DNA of 26,805 bases, taken from IMG/VR virus record IMGVR_UViG_3300042731_002777, positions 1-26,805 of that record. One strand, written 5' to 3'. The notes beneath the pieces were generated by a model. That model was not told the origin of the DNA. It did not search any database and was given only the letters and a program-made list of their open reading frames with translations. Both the position numbers and the translations under genes were made by a program. Shown piece by piece: positions 6,770 through 13,943 of this stretch (position 1 is the first letter of the stretch; every line of letters begins with the position of its first letter). This DNA comes from a virus.

Positions 6770-8818
6770 ATGTTTTTTGGTTTACTTACACTCTTAATAG
6801 CCCTTACAATTAGTGCGGTTGCAATATATTACAGTGTTGCTGGACTAGTTGCTATTTTTGCGGCTGCAGCCATTCCAATTATTATTATGGGTGGCGCATT
6901 AGAAATTGGTAAACTAGTAACGGCTGTTTGGTTACACCGTTATTGGAGTAGAGCACGTTGGTGGATGCGATTGTATTTAGGTACAGCCGTACTAGTTCTT
7001 ATGTTTATTACAAGTATGGGTATTTTTGGTTTCTTATCAAAAGCGCATATTGAACAAACAGCAGCGGCACAAGAACAAGTAGCACAAATAGCACGTATGG
7101 ACGAAGAAGTTGAGCGCCAACGTGAAATTATACAACGTGCAGAAAATCGTATTGTAAAAGCAGAAGAAGATGCTGATAAAAAAGATGTAGGTATTCAAGA
7201 AAAAATTGATCGTGAACAAGAACGTATTGACAGTGCATATACAAGACGTCAGCCTAGTATTGAAGAACAGCAAGGCATTATTAGTGCACAAGAAACAGCA
7301 TTACTAGGACGCATTGCAGTTTACGAAGATGAAATTCAAAGTTTGGATACCGAACTAGATCGTTTAAATGGATTAGTTGAACAGTATAGAACAGAACTTT
7401 CTAATACAAATGTAGCAAGTGTTGAAGAACAAGTACAGCCTTATATAGATCAAATTGCACAACTAGATGCAGACATTGCTAGATTAGATGAACAGGCTGC
7501 AGCATATGAAGCACGTATTGCAGAACTACAACCGGACTACAGTGCAGTTGACACACTTAAAGCACAAATTGCTGCAATTGAAGAATCAATTGTTGTAACT
7601 ACAAACAAACTACAAAGTAGAGAGCGTGACAAAATACGTGAAGGACAGGCTGTAATTGGTGTTACCAGCGATGGTTTGTTTGGAGGCAATACACGTAGAG
7701 CATTAGAAGCATGGGTAACAGCACAACAGGATCGTATTGCAAGTTTACAAGCACAAGAAACAGAACTACGTGCTCAAGCACAATCAGTTATCGCACAAGA
7801 ACGTGATAGACTTACAGGTCTTATAACAAGTTTACGTGGTGATCAAACTGAAGCAGTACAGGATCGCAAGCAAGGATTGTTGGATACAATTGATCGCATT
7901 AGAACAGATGCAGCCAGCAGTTTACAGTCACAGCGTGACAACATACAAGCAAAAATCGATGCAGTACTAGATACAGACATTCCTGCTAACAGAGAATCTC
8001 GTAGTATAGCACAAGATACTATTACCGATTTACGTAATGCAGATAATGCAATAATTACTGCAGCACGTACCGAAATTGCTAGATTGCGTCAATTAGCAGA
8101 AGACGAAATTGCACAAGCACAAAATGTTATTGAGCGTTTACGTGCCGAAATCCAAATTGGAGAAGATGTTGATTTAGATTCAATTATTGATGAACAAACT
8201 GCTCGTATTAAATCAGCAAACGATGAAATAGATACAATTACAAACCGTAAATTTGCATTACAAGCAGAAGCACGTAAATTAGAAGCAGAAGTAGGACCTG
8301 TAAAATATCTAGCAGAATTTATATACGAAGATGCAGATAGAGATGTATTAGAAGATGCAGTACGTTGGGTAATACTTATTATTATATTTGTATTTGATCC
8401 ACTAGCAGTTGCACTACTAATTGCAGCACAGTATATCTTTGAATGGAGACGTGAAGATAATCCACGTCCTGCTCCATCTCCTAAAAAAAAGAAATCTGAT
8501 CCAAAGCCTGAACCTAAGCCAGAGCCAGTAACAAGTAAATGGGAAGAAGCAGAAATTGAAGAAACAACTGGTGATCCACTAGTATTGACACCAGAATTAA
8601 AGGTCAATGAACCTACACAAAGTTATAGCGACTTTAAAGAAGATAGTAGTAAAGAAATATTACAACCAAAAGAAGTTGACAAAGATAACTATAACCCGTA
8701 TACTGATAGTAGATCAGATAAAGAATTAACTAAAGAAGAACTTAAACTTCGACGTGAAATTTGGCCTGACGGTTATACAGGTAAACTAGCCCCAACAAAA
8801 CCTTTTAAAGAGGAATAA
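6770..8818 (+). CDS. large inner-membrane coiled-coil protein, 682 aa
   Basis: A membrane protein with hydrophobic segments near residues 1-25, 28-48 and 65-90. A very long Gln/Glu/Arg/Ala-rich coiled coil (about 95-510) is interrupted near residue 295 by GVTSDGLFGGNTRRALEAW, which resembles a peptidoglycan-binding-like repeat. Another membrane segment lies near 525-550 (DPLAVALLIAAQYIFEWRR), then a disordered Pro/Lys/Glu-rich tail. The layout recalls DUF4407-like membrane proteins. It may span the periplasm and touch the wall, for example in lysis control or superinfection exclusion; this is inference. It begins 2 bases after the nuclease-like gene. Confidence 0.8.
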   Translation: MFFGLLTLLIALTISAVAIYYSVAGLVAIFAAAAIPIIIMGGALEIGKLVTAVWLHRYWSRARWWMRLYLGTAVLVLMFITSMGIFGFLSKAHIEQTAAAQEQVAQIARMDEEVERQREIIQRAENRIVKAEEDADKKDVGIQEKIDREQERIDSAYTRRQPSIEEQQGIISAQETALLGRIAVYEDEIQSLDTELDRLNGLVEQYRTELSNTNVASVEEQVQPYIDQIAQLDADIARLDEQAAAYEARIAELQPDYSAVDTLKAQIAAIEESIVVTTNKLQSRERDKIREGQAVIGVTSDGLFGGNTRRALEAWVTAQQDRIASLQAQETELRAQAQSVIAQERDRLTGLITSLRGDQTEAVQDRKQGLLDTIDRIRTDAASSLQSQRDNIQAKIDAVLDTDIPANRESRSIAQDTITDLRNADNAIITAARTEIARLRQLAEDEIAQAQNVIERLRAEIQIGEDVDLDSIIDEQTARIKSANDEIDTITNRKFALQAEARKLEAEVGPVKYLAEFIYEDADRDVLEDAVRWVILIIIFVFDPLAVALLIAAQYIFEWRREDNPRPAPSPKKKKSDPKPEPKPEPVTSKWEEAEIEETTGDPLVLTPELKVNEPTQSYSDFKEDSSKEILQPKEVDKDNYNPYTDSRSDKELTKEELKLRREIWPDGYTGKLAPTKPFKEE

Positions 8819-8827
8819 TAATATTAT

Positions 8828-9244
8828 ATGAGCGAAAATAGTGTATACATTATTACACCACCTGACATGCAACTTTTAGAGTCAGGTCCAACTGTAACAG
8901 TATTAAGTAAAGATCCGTTGTTTATACAATCAGTGGAAACTGTACATGAAAATTTATTTAAAACAGTTCCTATTAATTTATATCATCCTGACGGAGATAT
9001 CAATGAAGGAAATCTTGCATGGATACTTAGTGTAATGAGATTGAGTGATAATGTATTTGTTGATATAGATAGTATAAACGAATTTGAATTACTAACTGCA
9101 ATTTTAAGTGATGCAAATTTAGTAATGATAAATCAAAATAGTAAAAAACCAACAGTTATACAATTGTTAAATTCAATTAAAGATTTTACAATTTATAAAT
9201 CACCTGAGGACTATATGGATATGGTAGTTGCTCAGTATGTATAA
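8828..9244 (+). CDS. hypothetical protein, 138 aa
   Basis: A soluble 138-residue protein with alternating hydrophobic strands and helices (SVYIITPP, VTVLSKDP, NVFVDIDS, NLVMINQNSKKPTVIQLL), suggesting a small Rossmann-like fold. No catalytic motif is recognised. It has no well-spaced ribosome site (the nearest GAGG is 14 bases upstream), so it probably depends on the preceding gene. Its stop runs straight into the strong ribosome site at 9243-9248. Confidence 0.75.
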   Translation: MSENSVYIITPPDMQLLESGPTVTVLSKDPLFIQSVETVHENLFKTVPINLYHPDGDINEGNLAWILSVMRLSDNVFVDIDSINEFELLTAILSDANLVMINQNSKKPTVIQLLNSIKDFTIYKSPEDYMDMVVAQYV

Positions 9245-9253
9245 GGAGAATAA

Positions 9254-9298
9254 ATGACATCGAACATACCAAGTGCAGGTAAAAATGCGCAAGTTTAA
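9254..9298 (+). CDS. possible 14-codon leader peptide overlapping infC
   Basis: ATG 9254 follows a strong site (AAGGAG, 9243-9248) and encodes MTSNIPSAGKNAQV, ending at TAA 9296-9298, past the IF-3 start at 9285 in another frame. The strong site belongs to this frame and not to IF-3, so IF-3 may be translated by re-initiation or coupling. It could also be a chance frame. Confidence 0.4.
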   Translation: MTSNIPSAGKNAQV

Positions 9299-9818
9299 CA
9301 AACCAGAACCAAAGCCATTGATAAATGGCGAAATTAAATTTAATACACTGCGAGTAATTGAAGAATCAAACCAATTAGGTGTATTAAGTAAAACAGATGC
9401 ATTACGTATTGCAGAGAGTAAAGGATTAGATTTAGTAGTAATTACAGAATCAGCCGACCCTCCTGTTGCAAAAATTTTAAATGCGAATAAATACTTCTAC
9501 GAGCAAAAGCGTCGAGAAAAAGATGCAGCAAAACGACAACGTGAAAGTCGTGTTGAAGTAAAAGAAATACAGTTTCGCCCAGGAATTGGTGATCACGATT
9601 TCGAAACCAAACTAAAAAATATTGATAAGTTTCTTGCTAAAGGAAACAAAGTCAAGTTAATGGTGCGTTTTCGTGGTAGAGAAAATGCTAACAAGCAAAT
9701 AGGGTTTGAAATACTTAACAGAGTGTTTGATTCATTTAATGAAATTGAATGGGATAGTAAACCAAACTTAAACGGAAATAGATTAATTGGAATAATTAAA
9801 AGAGGAAAGAATGCCTAG
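9285..9818 (+). CDS. infC: translation initiation factor IF-3
   Basis: A complete IF-3 of about 177 residues, the normal length. IF-3 binds the 30S subunit, blocks premature 50S joining and proofreads start codons. The N-domain has the typical FNTLRVIEESNQLGVLSKTDAL and GLDLVVITESADPPVAKI. A basic linker (KRREKDAAKRQRES) follows, then the C-domain with VKEIQFRPGIGDHDFETKL and KVKLMVRFRGRE. ATG 9285 has AGGT 6 bases upstream; GTG 9273 is an in-frame alternative. It overlaps the bS21 gene by 8 bases, making an initiation-modifying pair. IF-3 is a housekeeping bacterial gene, so a phage copy is notable. Confidence 0.93.
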   Translation: MRKFNKPEPKPLINGEIKFNTLRVIEESNQLGVLSKTDALRIAESKGLDLVVITESADPPVAKILNANKYFYEQKRREKDAAKRQRESRVEVKEIQFRPGIGDHDFETKLKNIDKFLAKGNKVKLMVRFRGRENANKQIGFEILNRVFDSFNEIEWDSKPNLNGNRLIGIIKRGKNA

Positions 9819-10059
9819 AAGAAATCCAAATGAAGAACAGCAACTTAAACGTGGATTACATGTTGAAGTTCGTAATAACGATGTTAATCGTGCAATGCGT
9901 AAACTAAAAAAGATGTGCAATAACGAAGGTCTATTTAAAGACATGCGTGATAAAGAATTTTATGAAAAGCCTAGTTTAAAAAAGAAAAAAGAAAAAGCAG
10001 CGGCTCGTAAGCGTTGGTTAAAACAAGTAGAAAAAAATAAAGAAAAATACGGCTACTAG
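9811..10059 (+). CDS. rpsU: ribosomal protein bS21
   Basis: An 82-residue bS21 homologue, slightly longer than the usual ~71. It shows HVEVRNNDVNRAMRKLKKMCNNEG, then the basic helix EKPSLKKKKEKAAARKRW and a short tail. bS21 sits near the anti-Shine-Dalgarno end of 16S rRNA and is needed to initiate on many mRNAs. Phage copies are known in pelagiphages and large phages and may replace the host protein to bias initiation. Its start (AGAGGAAAG ribosome site) lies inside the end of infC. A promoter follows 2 bases after the stop. Confidence 0.92.
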   Translation: MPRRNPNEEQQLKRGLHVEVRNNDVNRAMRKLKKMCNNEGLFKDMRDKEFYEKPSLKKKKEKAAARKRWLKQVEKNKEKYGY

Positions 10060-10061
10060 TC

Positions 10062-10090
10062 TTGACAATTGTTGTTGTCAGTACTATATT
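10062..10090 (+). promoter_or_regulatory. sigma70-like promoter (TTGACA/TATATT)
   Basis: TTGACA (10062-10067), 17 bases, TATATT (10085-10090). The start region reads TATAAG, one base off the TGTAAG seen elsewhere. TGACAA/TTGTCA form a 6-bp inverted repeat over the -35 box (10063-10080). The leader to hsp20 is about 180 bases. Confidence 0.83.
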
Positions 10091-10187
10091 AATTATATAA
10101 GAAAAAACACCAACACGAAAAGAAAAACTTAAACAAAAACATTTTTAACAATTTAATAAGACTGGGGTTGCTACCTAATAAGCACGT

Positions 10188-10209
10188 GGAGGGCCACGGT
10201 TAGCCCTCC
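10188..10209 (+). other. GC-rich hairpin in the long hsp20 leader
   Basis: A 7-bp stem GGAGGGC (10188-10194) / GCCCTCC (10203-10209) with an 8-base loop and no T run. It stands out in a leader (10097-10279) that is otherwise A-rich. It may be a leftover terminator, an mRNA stabiliser or part of a structured regulatory RNA. Confidence 0.6.
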
Positions 10210-10211
10210 GA

Positions 10212-10219
10212 CATAAATA
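10212..10219 (+). promoter_or_regulatory. T4-late-like box CATAAATA before hsp20
   Basis: CATAAATA placed 60 bases before the hsp20 ATG and 2 bases after the GC-rich hairpin. By T4 geometry transcription would start near 10225, giving hsp20 a late promoter besides the upstream sigma70-like one. Confidence 0.5.
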
Positions 10220-10279
10220 AACATTGGATGCCTATGAAGGGTCCATAACATTAATCTTGCTTTTATAAGGAGAAACAAA

Positions 10280-10714
10280 ATGACAAGACTAACAACATTC
10301 GACTTGAATAAACTCACACCACACAGTGTTGGATTTGACAGAATATTTGATGATATGTTCAGATATGTAGAACACTCAAATAACACAGGATACCCCCCTT
10401 ACAATATTATCCAACAGGAAGAGAACTTCCAAATTGAAATGGCAGTTGCCGGAGTAACTTTGGAGGATTTAGATATTGAAGTCGCAGACGGTGTACTAGC
10501 GATACGTTACACACCACAAGAAGTGGAACAGCCTGAATGGACATATATTCACAAAGGTGTTGCACAGCGTAGATTTGAACGTAAATTTACACTTGCGGAT
10601 GATGTAGTAGTAAATGGTGCTCGTATGGAAAACGGTATGCTTTATATTGAACTAGAGCGTATTATTCCAGAAGAGAAGAAACCTCGCAAAATTGAAATTG
10701 AATATGTAAAGTAA
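10280..10714 (+). CDS. hsp20: small heat-shock protein (Hsp20/IbpA family)
   Basis: A 144-residue Hsp20 chaperone that holds unfolding proteins in a refoldable state without ATP. After an N-terminal arm (FDRIFDDMFRYVE) comes the alpha-crystallin domain: YPPYNII, ENFQIEMAVAGVTLEDLDIE, GVLAIRYTP, the IbpA-like YIHKGVAQRRFERKFTLADDV and MENGMLYIELERIIPEEKKPRKIEI with the C-terminal I-x-I-type motif. It is complete and of IbpA length. An AAGGAG site precedes the ATG. Hsp20 genes are common in T4-like cyanophages and are thought to aid assembly or stress tolerance. It has both an early-type and a late-type promoter upstream. Confidence 0.93.
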   Translation: MTRLTTFDLNKLTPHSVGFDRIFDDMFRYVEHSNNTGYPPYNIIQQEENFQIEMAVAGVTLEDLDIEVADGVLAIRYTPQEVEQPEWTYIHKGVAQRRFERKFTLADDVVVNGARMENGMLYIELERIIPEEKKPRKIEIEYVK

Positions 10715-10721
10715 TACACCC

Positions 10722-10745
10722 GGGGGGCTAGGCAACTAGCCCCTC
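10722..10745 (+). other. GNRA-capped hairpin between hsp20 and clpS
   Basis: GGGGCTAG (10724-10731), tetraloop GCAA, CTAGCCCC (10736-10743), extendable to 10 bp. No T run follows, so it is more likely an mRNA-end stabiliser or processing site than a full terminator. Confidence 0.7.
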
Positions 10746-10760
10746 TGATTTGGAATAGAT

Positions 10761-11060
10761 ATGAGCACACAACTTTCAGTAACCGAAGATACAACAATTA
10801 GTTTCACTACGCCTAGTAAATACAAAGTTATTTTACTAAACGATAATCAAACTCCAATGCAGTTTGTTATTGAATTACTAATAGCAATTTTTAACAAGTC
10901 TGCTGTAGAAGCAGAACAAGTTACTATGGAAGTGCATAATAACGGAAAAGGTATTGCTGGAATTTATTTTTACGAAATAGCAGAACAAAAAGTTCATGAA
11001 GCAACACTAGTGAGTCGTACTAACGGCTTCCCACTATCATTTAAAATAGAAGAAGAGTAA
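10761..11060 (+). CDS. clpS: ClpS, N-degron adaptor of the ClpAP protease
   Basis: A 99-residue ClpS. This adaptor captures proteins with destabilising N-terminal residues, delivers them to ClpA and also inhibits ClpA handling of ssrA-tagged substrates. The core is KYKVILLNDNQTPMQFV (residues 20-36), VTMEVHNNGKGIAGIY and ATLVSRTNGFPLSFKIEEE. By alignment to E. coli ClpS the N-degron pocket residues Asn27, Asp28, Thr31, Met33 and His59 are kept; the usual second Asp is Asn29. The N-terminal extension needed to engage ClpA is present but divergent. It lies 3 bases before guaC and some 3.9 kb from the tmRNA. Confidence 0.92.
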   Translation: MSTQLSVTEDTTISFTTPSKYKVILLNDNQTPMQFVIELLIAIFNKSAVEAEQVTMEVHNNGKGIAGIYFYEIAEQKVHEATLVSRTNGFPLSFKIEEE

Positions 11061-11063
11061 ACA

Positions 11064-12260
11064 ATGAGAATTGAAAACGAAATCCTTTTGGATTATGGCG
11101 ATGTCTTGATTCGTCCGAAGCGTAGCACACTTGGCTCACGTAAAGAAGTAGACTTAAATAGAGAATTTAATTTTGTAAACTATAGCAACGAGTCAGAAAA
11201 TATTCATTATTATGGTATTCCTATTATGGGTAGTAACATGGATGGAGTTGGTACATTTAAACAAGCAGATATAATGGCAACAGGCGGATTGTTTACTTGC
11301 CTTGTAAAAACATATACATCCGATGAGTTAATTGCATATTTTGGAGAGGGTATCAGTGATCGTACTTCTAATGTTGCAATGAGTATCGGTATTAAAGATT
11401 CTGACAGAAATAAATTTGATATAGTTTATAAAGAAGTTGGCGAACGGTTGAAATATGTTTGTATTGATGTAGCAAATGGCTATAGCGAACGTTTTGTAAA
11501 TTATGTAAAACAATTCCGCACGGACTATCCAAATGTTGTAATCATTGCAGGTAATGTAGTTACTGCAGACCAAACACAGGAGTTAATCTTAAATGGCGCA
11601 GATATTGTTAAAGTTGGTATTGGTCCTGGCAGTGTTTGTACTACTCGTATCCAAACTGGTGTTGGTTATCCTCAGTTATCTGCTGTTATTGAATGCGCAG
11701 ACGCCGCTCATGGTCTTGGCGGTCATATTATTGCTGACGGCGGCTGTACTTGTCCTGGTGATGTGGCTAAAGCATTTGCTGCTGGTGCTGACTTTGTAAT
11801 GCTCGGTGGTATGCTTGCTGGACACGATGAAGGCGGCGGCGAAGTAATTAAGCAAACACATGAAACCGGCAGAGCAGTACAACCACCATATCCTCCGGAA
11901 ATGCCAGAAGAAGAAATAAAAAAGATACAAGAACAAATCGAATCTGGCGAAATTGAGCCACCGATGCGTCCTGAGTTCGAAGAAAAAAAGTTTGTAAAGT
12001 TTTACGGTATGAGCAGCGATGCAGCAAATACTAAACATTTTGGCGGTCTAAAAGATTATCGCAGTAGTGAAGGACGTGAAGTACTTGTTCCGTATCGTGG
12101 GGCAGTTGCAGCAACAGTACAAAATATCTTAGGTGGTATTCGCAGTACTTGCACTTATGTTGGTGCACCTACATTGAAACAACTTAGTAAGTGTACAACA
12201 TTCGTTCGTGTTAACAATCAATTCAATCGTGTATATGAAAGTACAACCACTAAAATGTGA
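11064..12260 (+). CDS. guaC: GMP reductase with an acidic insertion
   Basis: A 398-residue GuaC-type (beta/alpha)8 enzyme that converts GMP to IMP with NADPH. The catalytic loop GPGSVCTTR with Cys192, [72 protein letters not shown] and [14 protein letters not shown] are diagnostic of GuaC, not IMP dehydrogenase; there are no CBS domains. GuaC is usually about 345 residues. The excess is a charged Pro/Glu-rich insertion at about 262-308, just before the flap FVKFYGMSS. During infection it could channel host guanine nucleotides to IMP and adenine nucleotides, useful for an AT-rich genome (inference). Start follows clpS by 3 bases. Confidence 0.93.
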   Translation: MRIENEILLDYGDVLIRPKRSTLGSRKEVDLNREFNFVNYSNESENIHYYGIPIMGSNMDGVGTFKQADIMATGGLFTCLVKTYTSDELIAYFGEGISDRTSNVAMSIGIKDSDRNKFDIVYKEVGERLKYVCIDVANGYSERFVNYVKQFRTDYPNVVIIAGNVVTADQTQELILNGADIVKVGIGPGSVCTTRIQTGVGYPQLSAVIECADAAHGLGGHIIADGGCTCPGDVAKAFAAGADFVMLGGMLAGHDEGGGEVIKQTHETGRAVQPPYPPEMPEEEIKKIQEQIESGEIEPPMRPEFEEKKFVKFYGMSSDAANTKHFGGLKDYRSSEGREVLVPYRGAVAATVQNILGGIRSTCTYVGAPTLKQLSKCTTFVRVNNQFNRVYESTTTKM

Positions 12261-12266
12261 TAAATA
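12259..12266 (+). promoter_or_regulatory. T4-late-like box GATAAATA
   Basis: GATAAATA overlaps the guaC stop and lies 22 bases before the ATG at 12289, leaving room for a start near 12272 and the AGGA ribosome site. Confidence 0.5.
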
Positions 12267-12288
12267 TTCTTAATACAGGAATATTTTA

Positions 12289-13113
12289 ATGAGAGCAAAT
12301 GAATTACTAGACCTAGATGAGGGCGTCGGACAAGCAGGTGTTGATTACGAAAACCGTGTTGCAAAAGCAATCGTAGATGCACAACTTCCTATATTACAAT
12401 TAACTAAATCAGGCGGTGCTGCATATAGTGCCGCTGATCCTGCTGATATTGAAGCCACGCTCAATGGTAAGCCGTTTTTAGTAGAATGTAAATCAGGGCC
12501 TAGCGACACAATGGGTAGTTTTCTAATGGCGTACAATAAACAAAGTGGTGAATTTATTCCTAGTAAGAAAGCCTTAGAAAAAGTAGAACCAGAAGATTTA
12601 CAAATTGCTCAAGTTGCATTACAAAACCGCAAGTCGGCAATTGATGCTTACTTAGATGAAATTGCAACACGTGAACCAGTAGCATTGCATCAACAAGCCC
12701 TTAAAGGTGTTCCTTTTGTAGCAGAGTATAACACCAAAGAAGAGATGAAAAACGAAGGTTATCAGCGAGCAATTCAGCAAATGGTAACCGCAGGTCCTAA
12801 CTTTATTGCTAACCTATATAACTCAAAGGGCGTGTATTACATCCAAGTTGGTAGCCGTGGATTGTTTTACATGGGCAAAGATATTTTTAATTTAGGTGTT
12901 CCTAAATTTAACGGTGAAGTTAAAATGGAAATACGTTTTAAACCAGCCGGCGACTCAACTGGTGCAACTAGCCGTAGAGCAAGTGCAGCCGTTGGCGAAG
13001 AAATTCAAGCACGTAAAGTTGATTTAGTATGTGGTGGTAAAATTGTTACAAAAGATAAATCACCATTCACACTAGACGATCCTGAAAGTATTCGTACATT
13101 ATTCAATCAATAA
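12289..13113 (+). CDS. PD-(D/E)XK-like nuclease candidate with possible capsid-targeting leader
   Basis: A 274-residue protein. Near residues 50-68 it has SAADPADIEATLNGKPFLVECKSG: an Asp, a hydrophobic strand and an E-x-K, the arrangement of PD-(D/E)XK nucleases. An upstream Glu (DYENRVAKAI) fits the family's first helix. The rest is unassigned. The N-terminus MRANELLDLDEGVG looks like a separate leader with an L-x-E site (after residue 11) as recognised by the T4 prohead protease, resembling leaders of T4 internal proteins. A late-type box lies upstream. It could be packaged and injected, for example to attack host DNA; this is inference. Confidence 0.6.
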   Translation: MRANELLDLDEGVGQAGVDYENRVAKAIVDAQLPILQLTKSGGAAYSAADPADIEATLNGKPFLVECKSGPSDTMGSFLMAYNKQSGEFIPSKKALEKVEPEDLQIAQVALQNRKSAIDAYLDEIATREPVALHQQALKGVPFVAEYNTKEEMKNEGYQRAIQQMVTAGPNFIANLYNSKGVYYIQVGSRGLFYMGKDIFNLGVPKFNGEVKMEIRFKPAGDSTGATSRRASAAVGEEIQARKVDLVCGGKIVTKDKSPFTLDDPESIRTLFNQ

Positions 13114-13245
13114 ATTAGCTATGCAATTTGTGCATATCGAGAATGCAAAAATCTTGAGTGATTTTCTTGGTTTTATGTGTTAAATAAGTATGAAGAACAA
13201 GAGAAGTTCGATAATACACATATATATACATAGAAAGAGAAAAAA

Positions 13246-13497
13246 ATGACACAAGCAATTATTGCAGCAAGCAATGCATTACACATCAGTGCAATACTAG
13301 ACTTCTTCCGTGATCTAAAAAGAAGTTATGCTCATGCTAAAAGAGTTAAAGCAACAATAAAAGAACTGTCTAGATTAAGTGATCGTGAACTAAACGATAT
13401 TGGTTTAGCACGTGGAGACATTTGGGCTATCGCACACGAAGATGCAGATTATAAAAGATTTGCAGAAACAAACAACAACTTAAAAGGATGGGTGTAA
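13246..13497 (+). CDS. DUF1127 (YjiS-like) small protein
   Basis: An 83-residue protein whose central part, IKELSRLSDRELNDIGLARGDI (about residues 44-65), is the DUF1127 signature. The family is abundant in Alphaproteobacteria, where short members affect RNA turnover and phosphate or carbon metabolism. An N-terminal amphipathic helix (ISAILDFFRDLKRSYAHA) precedes it. The family is host-type, so the gene was probably acquired from, or mimics, an alphaproteobacterial regulator. It overlaps the next gene's start by one base (TAATG). Confidence 0.85.
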   Translation: MTQAIIAASNALHISAILDFFRDLKRSYAHAKRVKATIKELSRLSDRELNDIGLARGDIWAIAHEDADYKRFAETNNNLKGWV

Positions 13498-13676
13498 TGA
13501 GTACACTAGTAATGAACACAATCGTAAATCCATTTAAAGGATTTGGCAGAGGTTTTTGGAACTTCTGTGAAGTAGCAGGTTATGCAAGAGCAGCATCAGA
13601 ATTATCACGTCAAGGGTTACATAAAGAAGCAAAGGCTTGTATGATGCAAGTTGCAAAACTAAGACAAGCAAAATAA
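13497..13676 (+). CDS. DUF1127-associated small basic protein, 59 aa
   Basis: Start 13497 overlaps the previous TAA; an alternative in-frame ATG at 13488 exists, and AAGGATG upstream could serve either. The product has a hydrophobic N-terminus (FKGFGRGFWNFCEVAGYARAA) and a helix ASELSRQGLHKEAKACMMQV. That ARAA-x-EL-x-R-G...EAK pattern often accompanies or extends DUF1127 proteins in Alphaproteobacteria. A terminator follows. It probably works with the preceding DUF1127 protein. Confidence 0.68.
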   Translation: MSTLVMNTIVNPFKGFGRGFWNFCEVAGYARAASELSRQGLHKEAKACMMQVAKLRQAK

Positions 13677-13701
13677 TTTGCCACATAACAACAAACTAAA
13701 A

Positions 13702-13730
13702 AGAGACGCCCGGTCTAGGACGTCTTTTTT
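13702..13730 (+). terminator. Rho-independent terminator
   Basis: Stem AGACG-C-CC / GG-A-CGTCT (one mismatch, loop around GGTCTA) followed by TTTTTT. It ends the DUF1127 unit directly before the next -35 box. Confidence 0.8.
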
Positions 13731-13731
13731 C

Positions 13732-13760
13732 TTGACAAAATTTAATACGATAAATATACT
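13732..13760 (+). promoter_or_regulatory. overlapping sigma70-like and late-type promoters
   Basis: TTGACA (13732-13737), 17 bases, TATACT (13755-13760). A GATAAATA late-type box (13749-13756) overlaps the -10, so the unit from 13782 could be read in both phases. Confidence 0.75.
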
Positions 13761-13781
13761 TGTACACGGAGGTACTTGTTT

Positions 13782-13943
13782 ATGGACAATAGCGGACTAA
13801 CACTAGACCCGACAGGCAACGAATTATACCGTCGTGAACTATTAGCATTAACTCAAGAAAATGAAATATTAAGAAAAAATGTACAAGAACTTCAAGAGCA
13901 ATTGCAAAATAGTTATAAGCGAATAGGTGAATTAACAAAGTAA
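13782..13943 (+). CDS. small coiled-coil protein, 53 aa
   Basis: ATG 13782 has a GGAGG site upstream and encodes 53 residues. After a short N-terminus (MDNSGLTLDPTGNEL) comes a leucine-zipper-like helix, LLALTQENEILRKNVQELQEQ, to the C-terminus. It is likely a dimeric coiled coil. The stop overlaps the next start (TAATG), coupling it to the YqgE-like gene. No family is recognised. Confidence 0.75.
   Translation: MDNSGLTLDPTGNELYRRELLALTQENEILRKNVQELQEQLQNSYKRIGELTK

Noticed and set aside
8089-8607. A 172-codon minus-strand frame within the large membrane protein gene
   Set aside because: It is a shadow of the coiled-coil gene, Ser/Ala-rich with no ribosome site or motif; the plus-strand gene is continuous across it.
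11328-12038. Minus-strand frames under the GMP reductase gene
   Set aside because: Cys/Phe/Ile-rich shadow translations with no starts or motifs, opposite a fully conserved enzyme.
13190-13249. A 19-codon frame starting after GTTAAATA before the DUF1127 gene
   Set aside because: No ribosome site, very basic composition and repeats of TATA; probably chance in an AT-rich leader.
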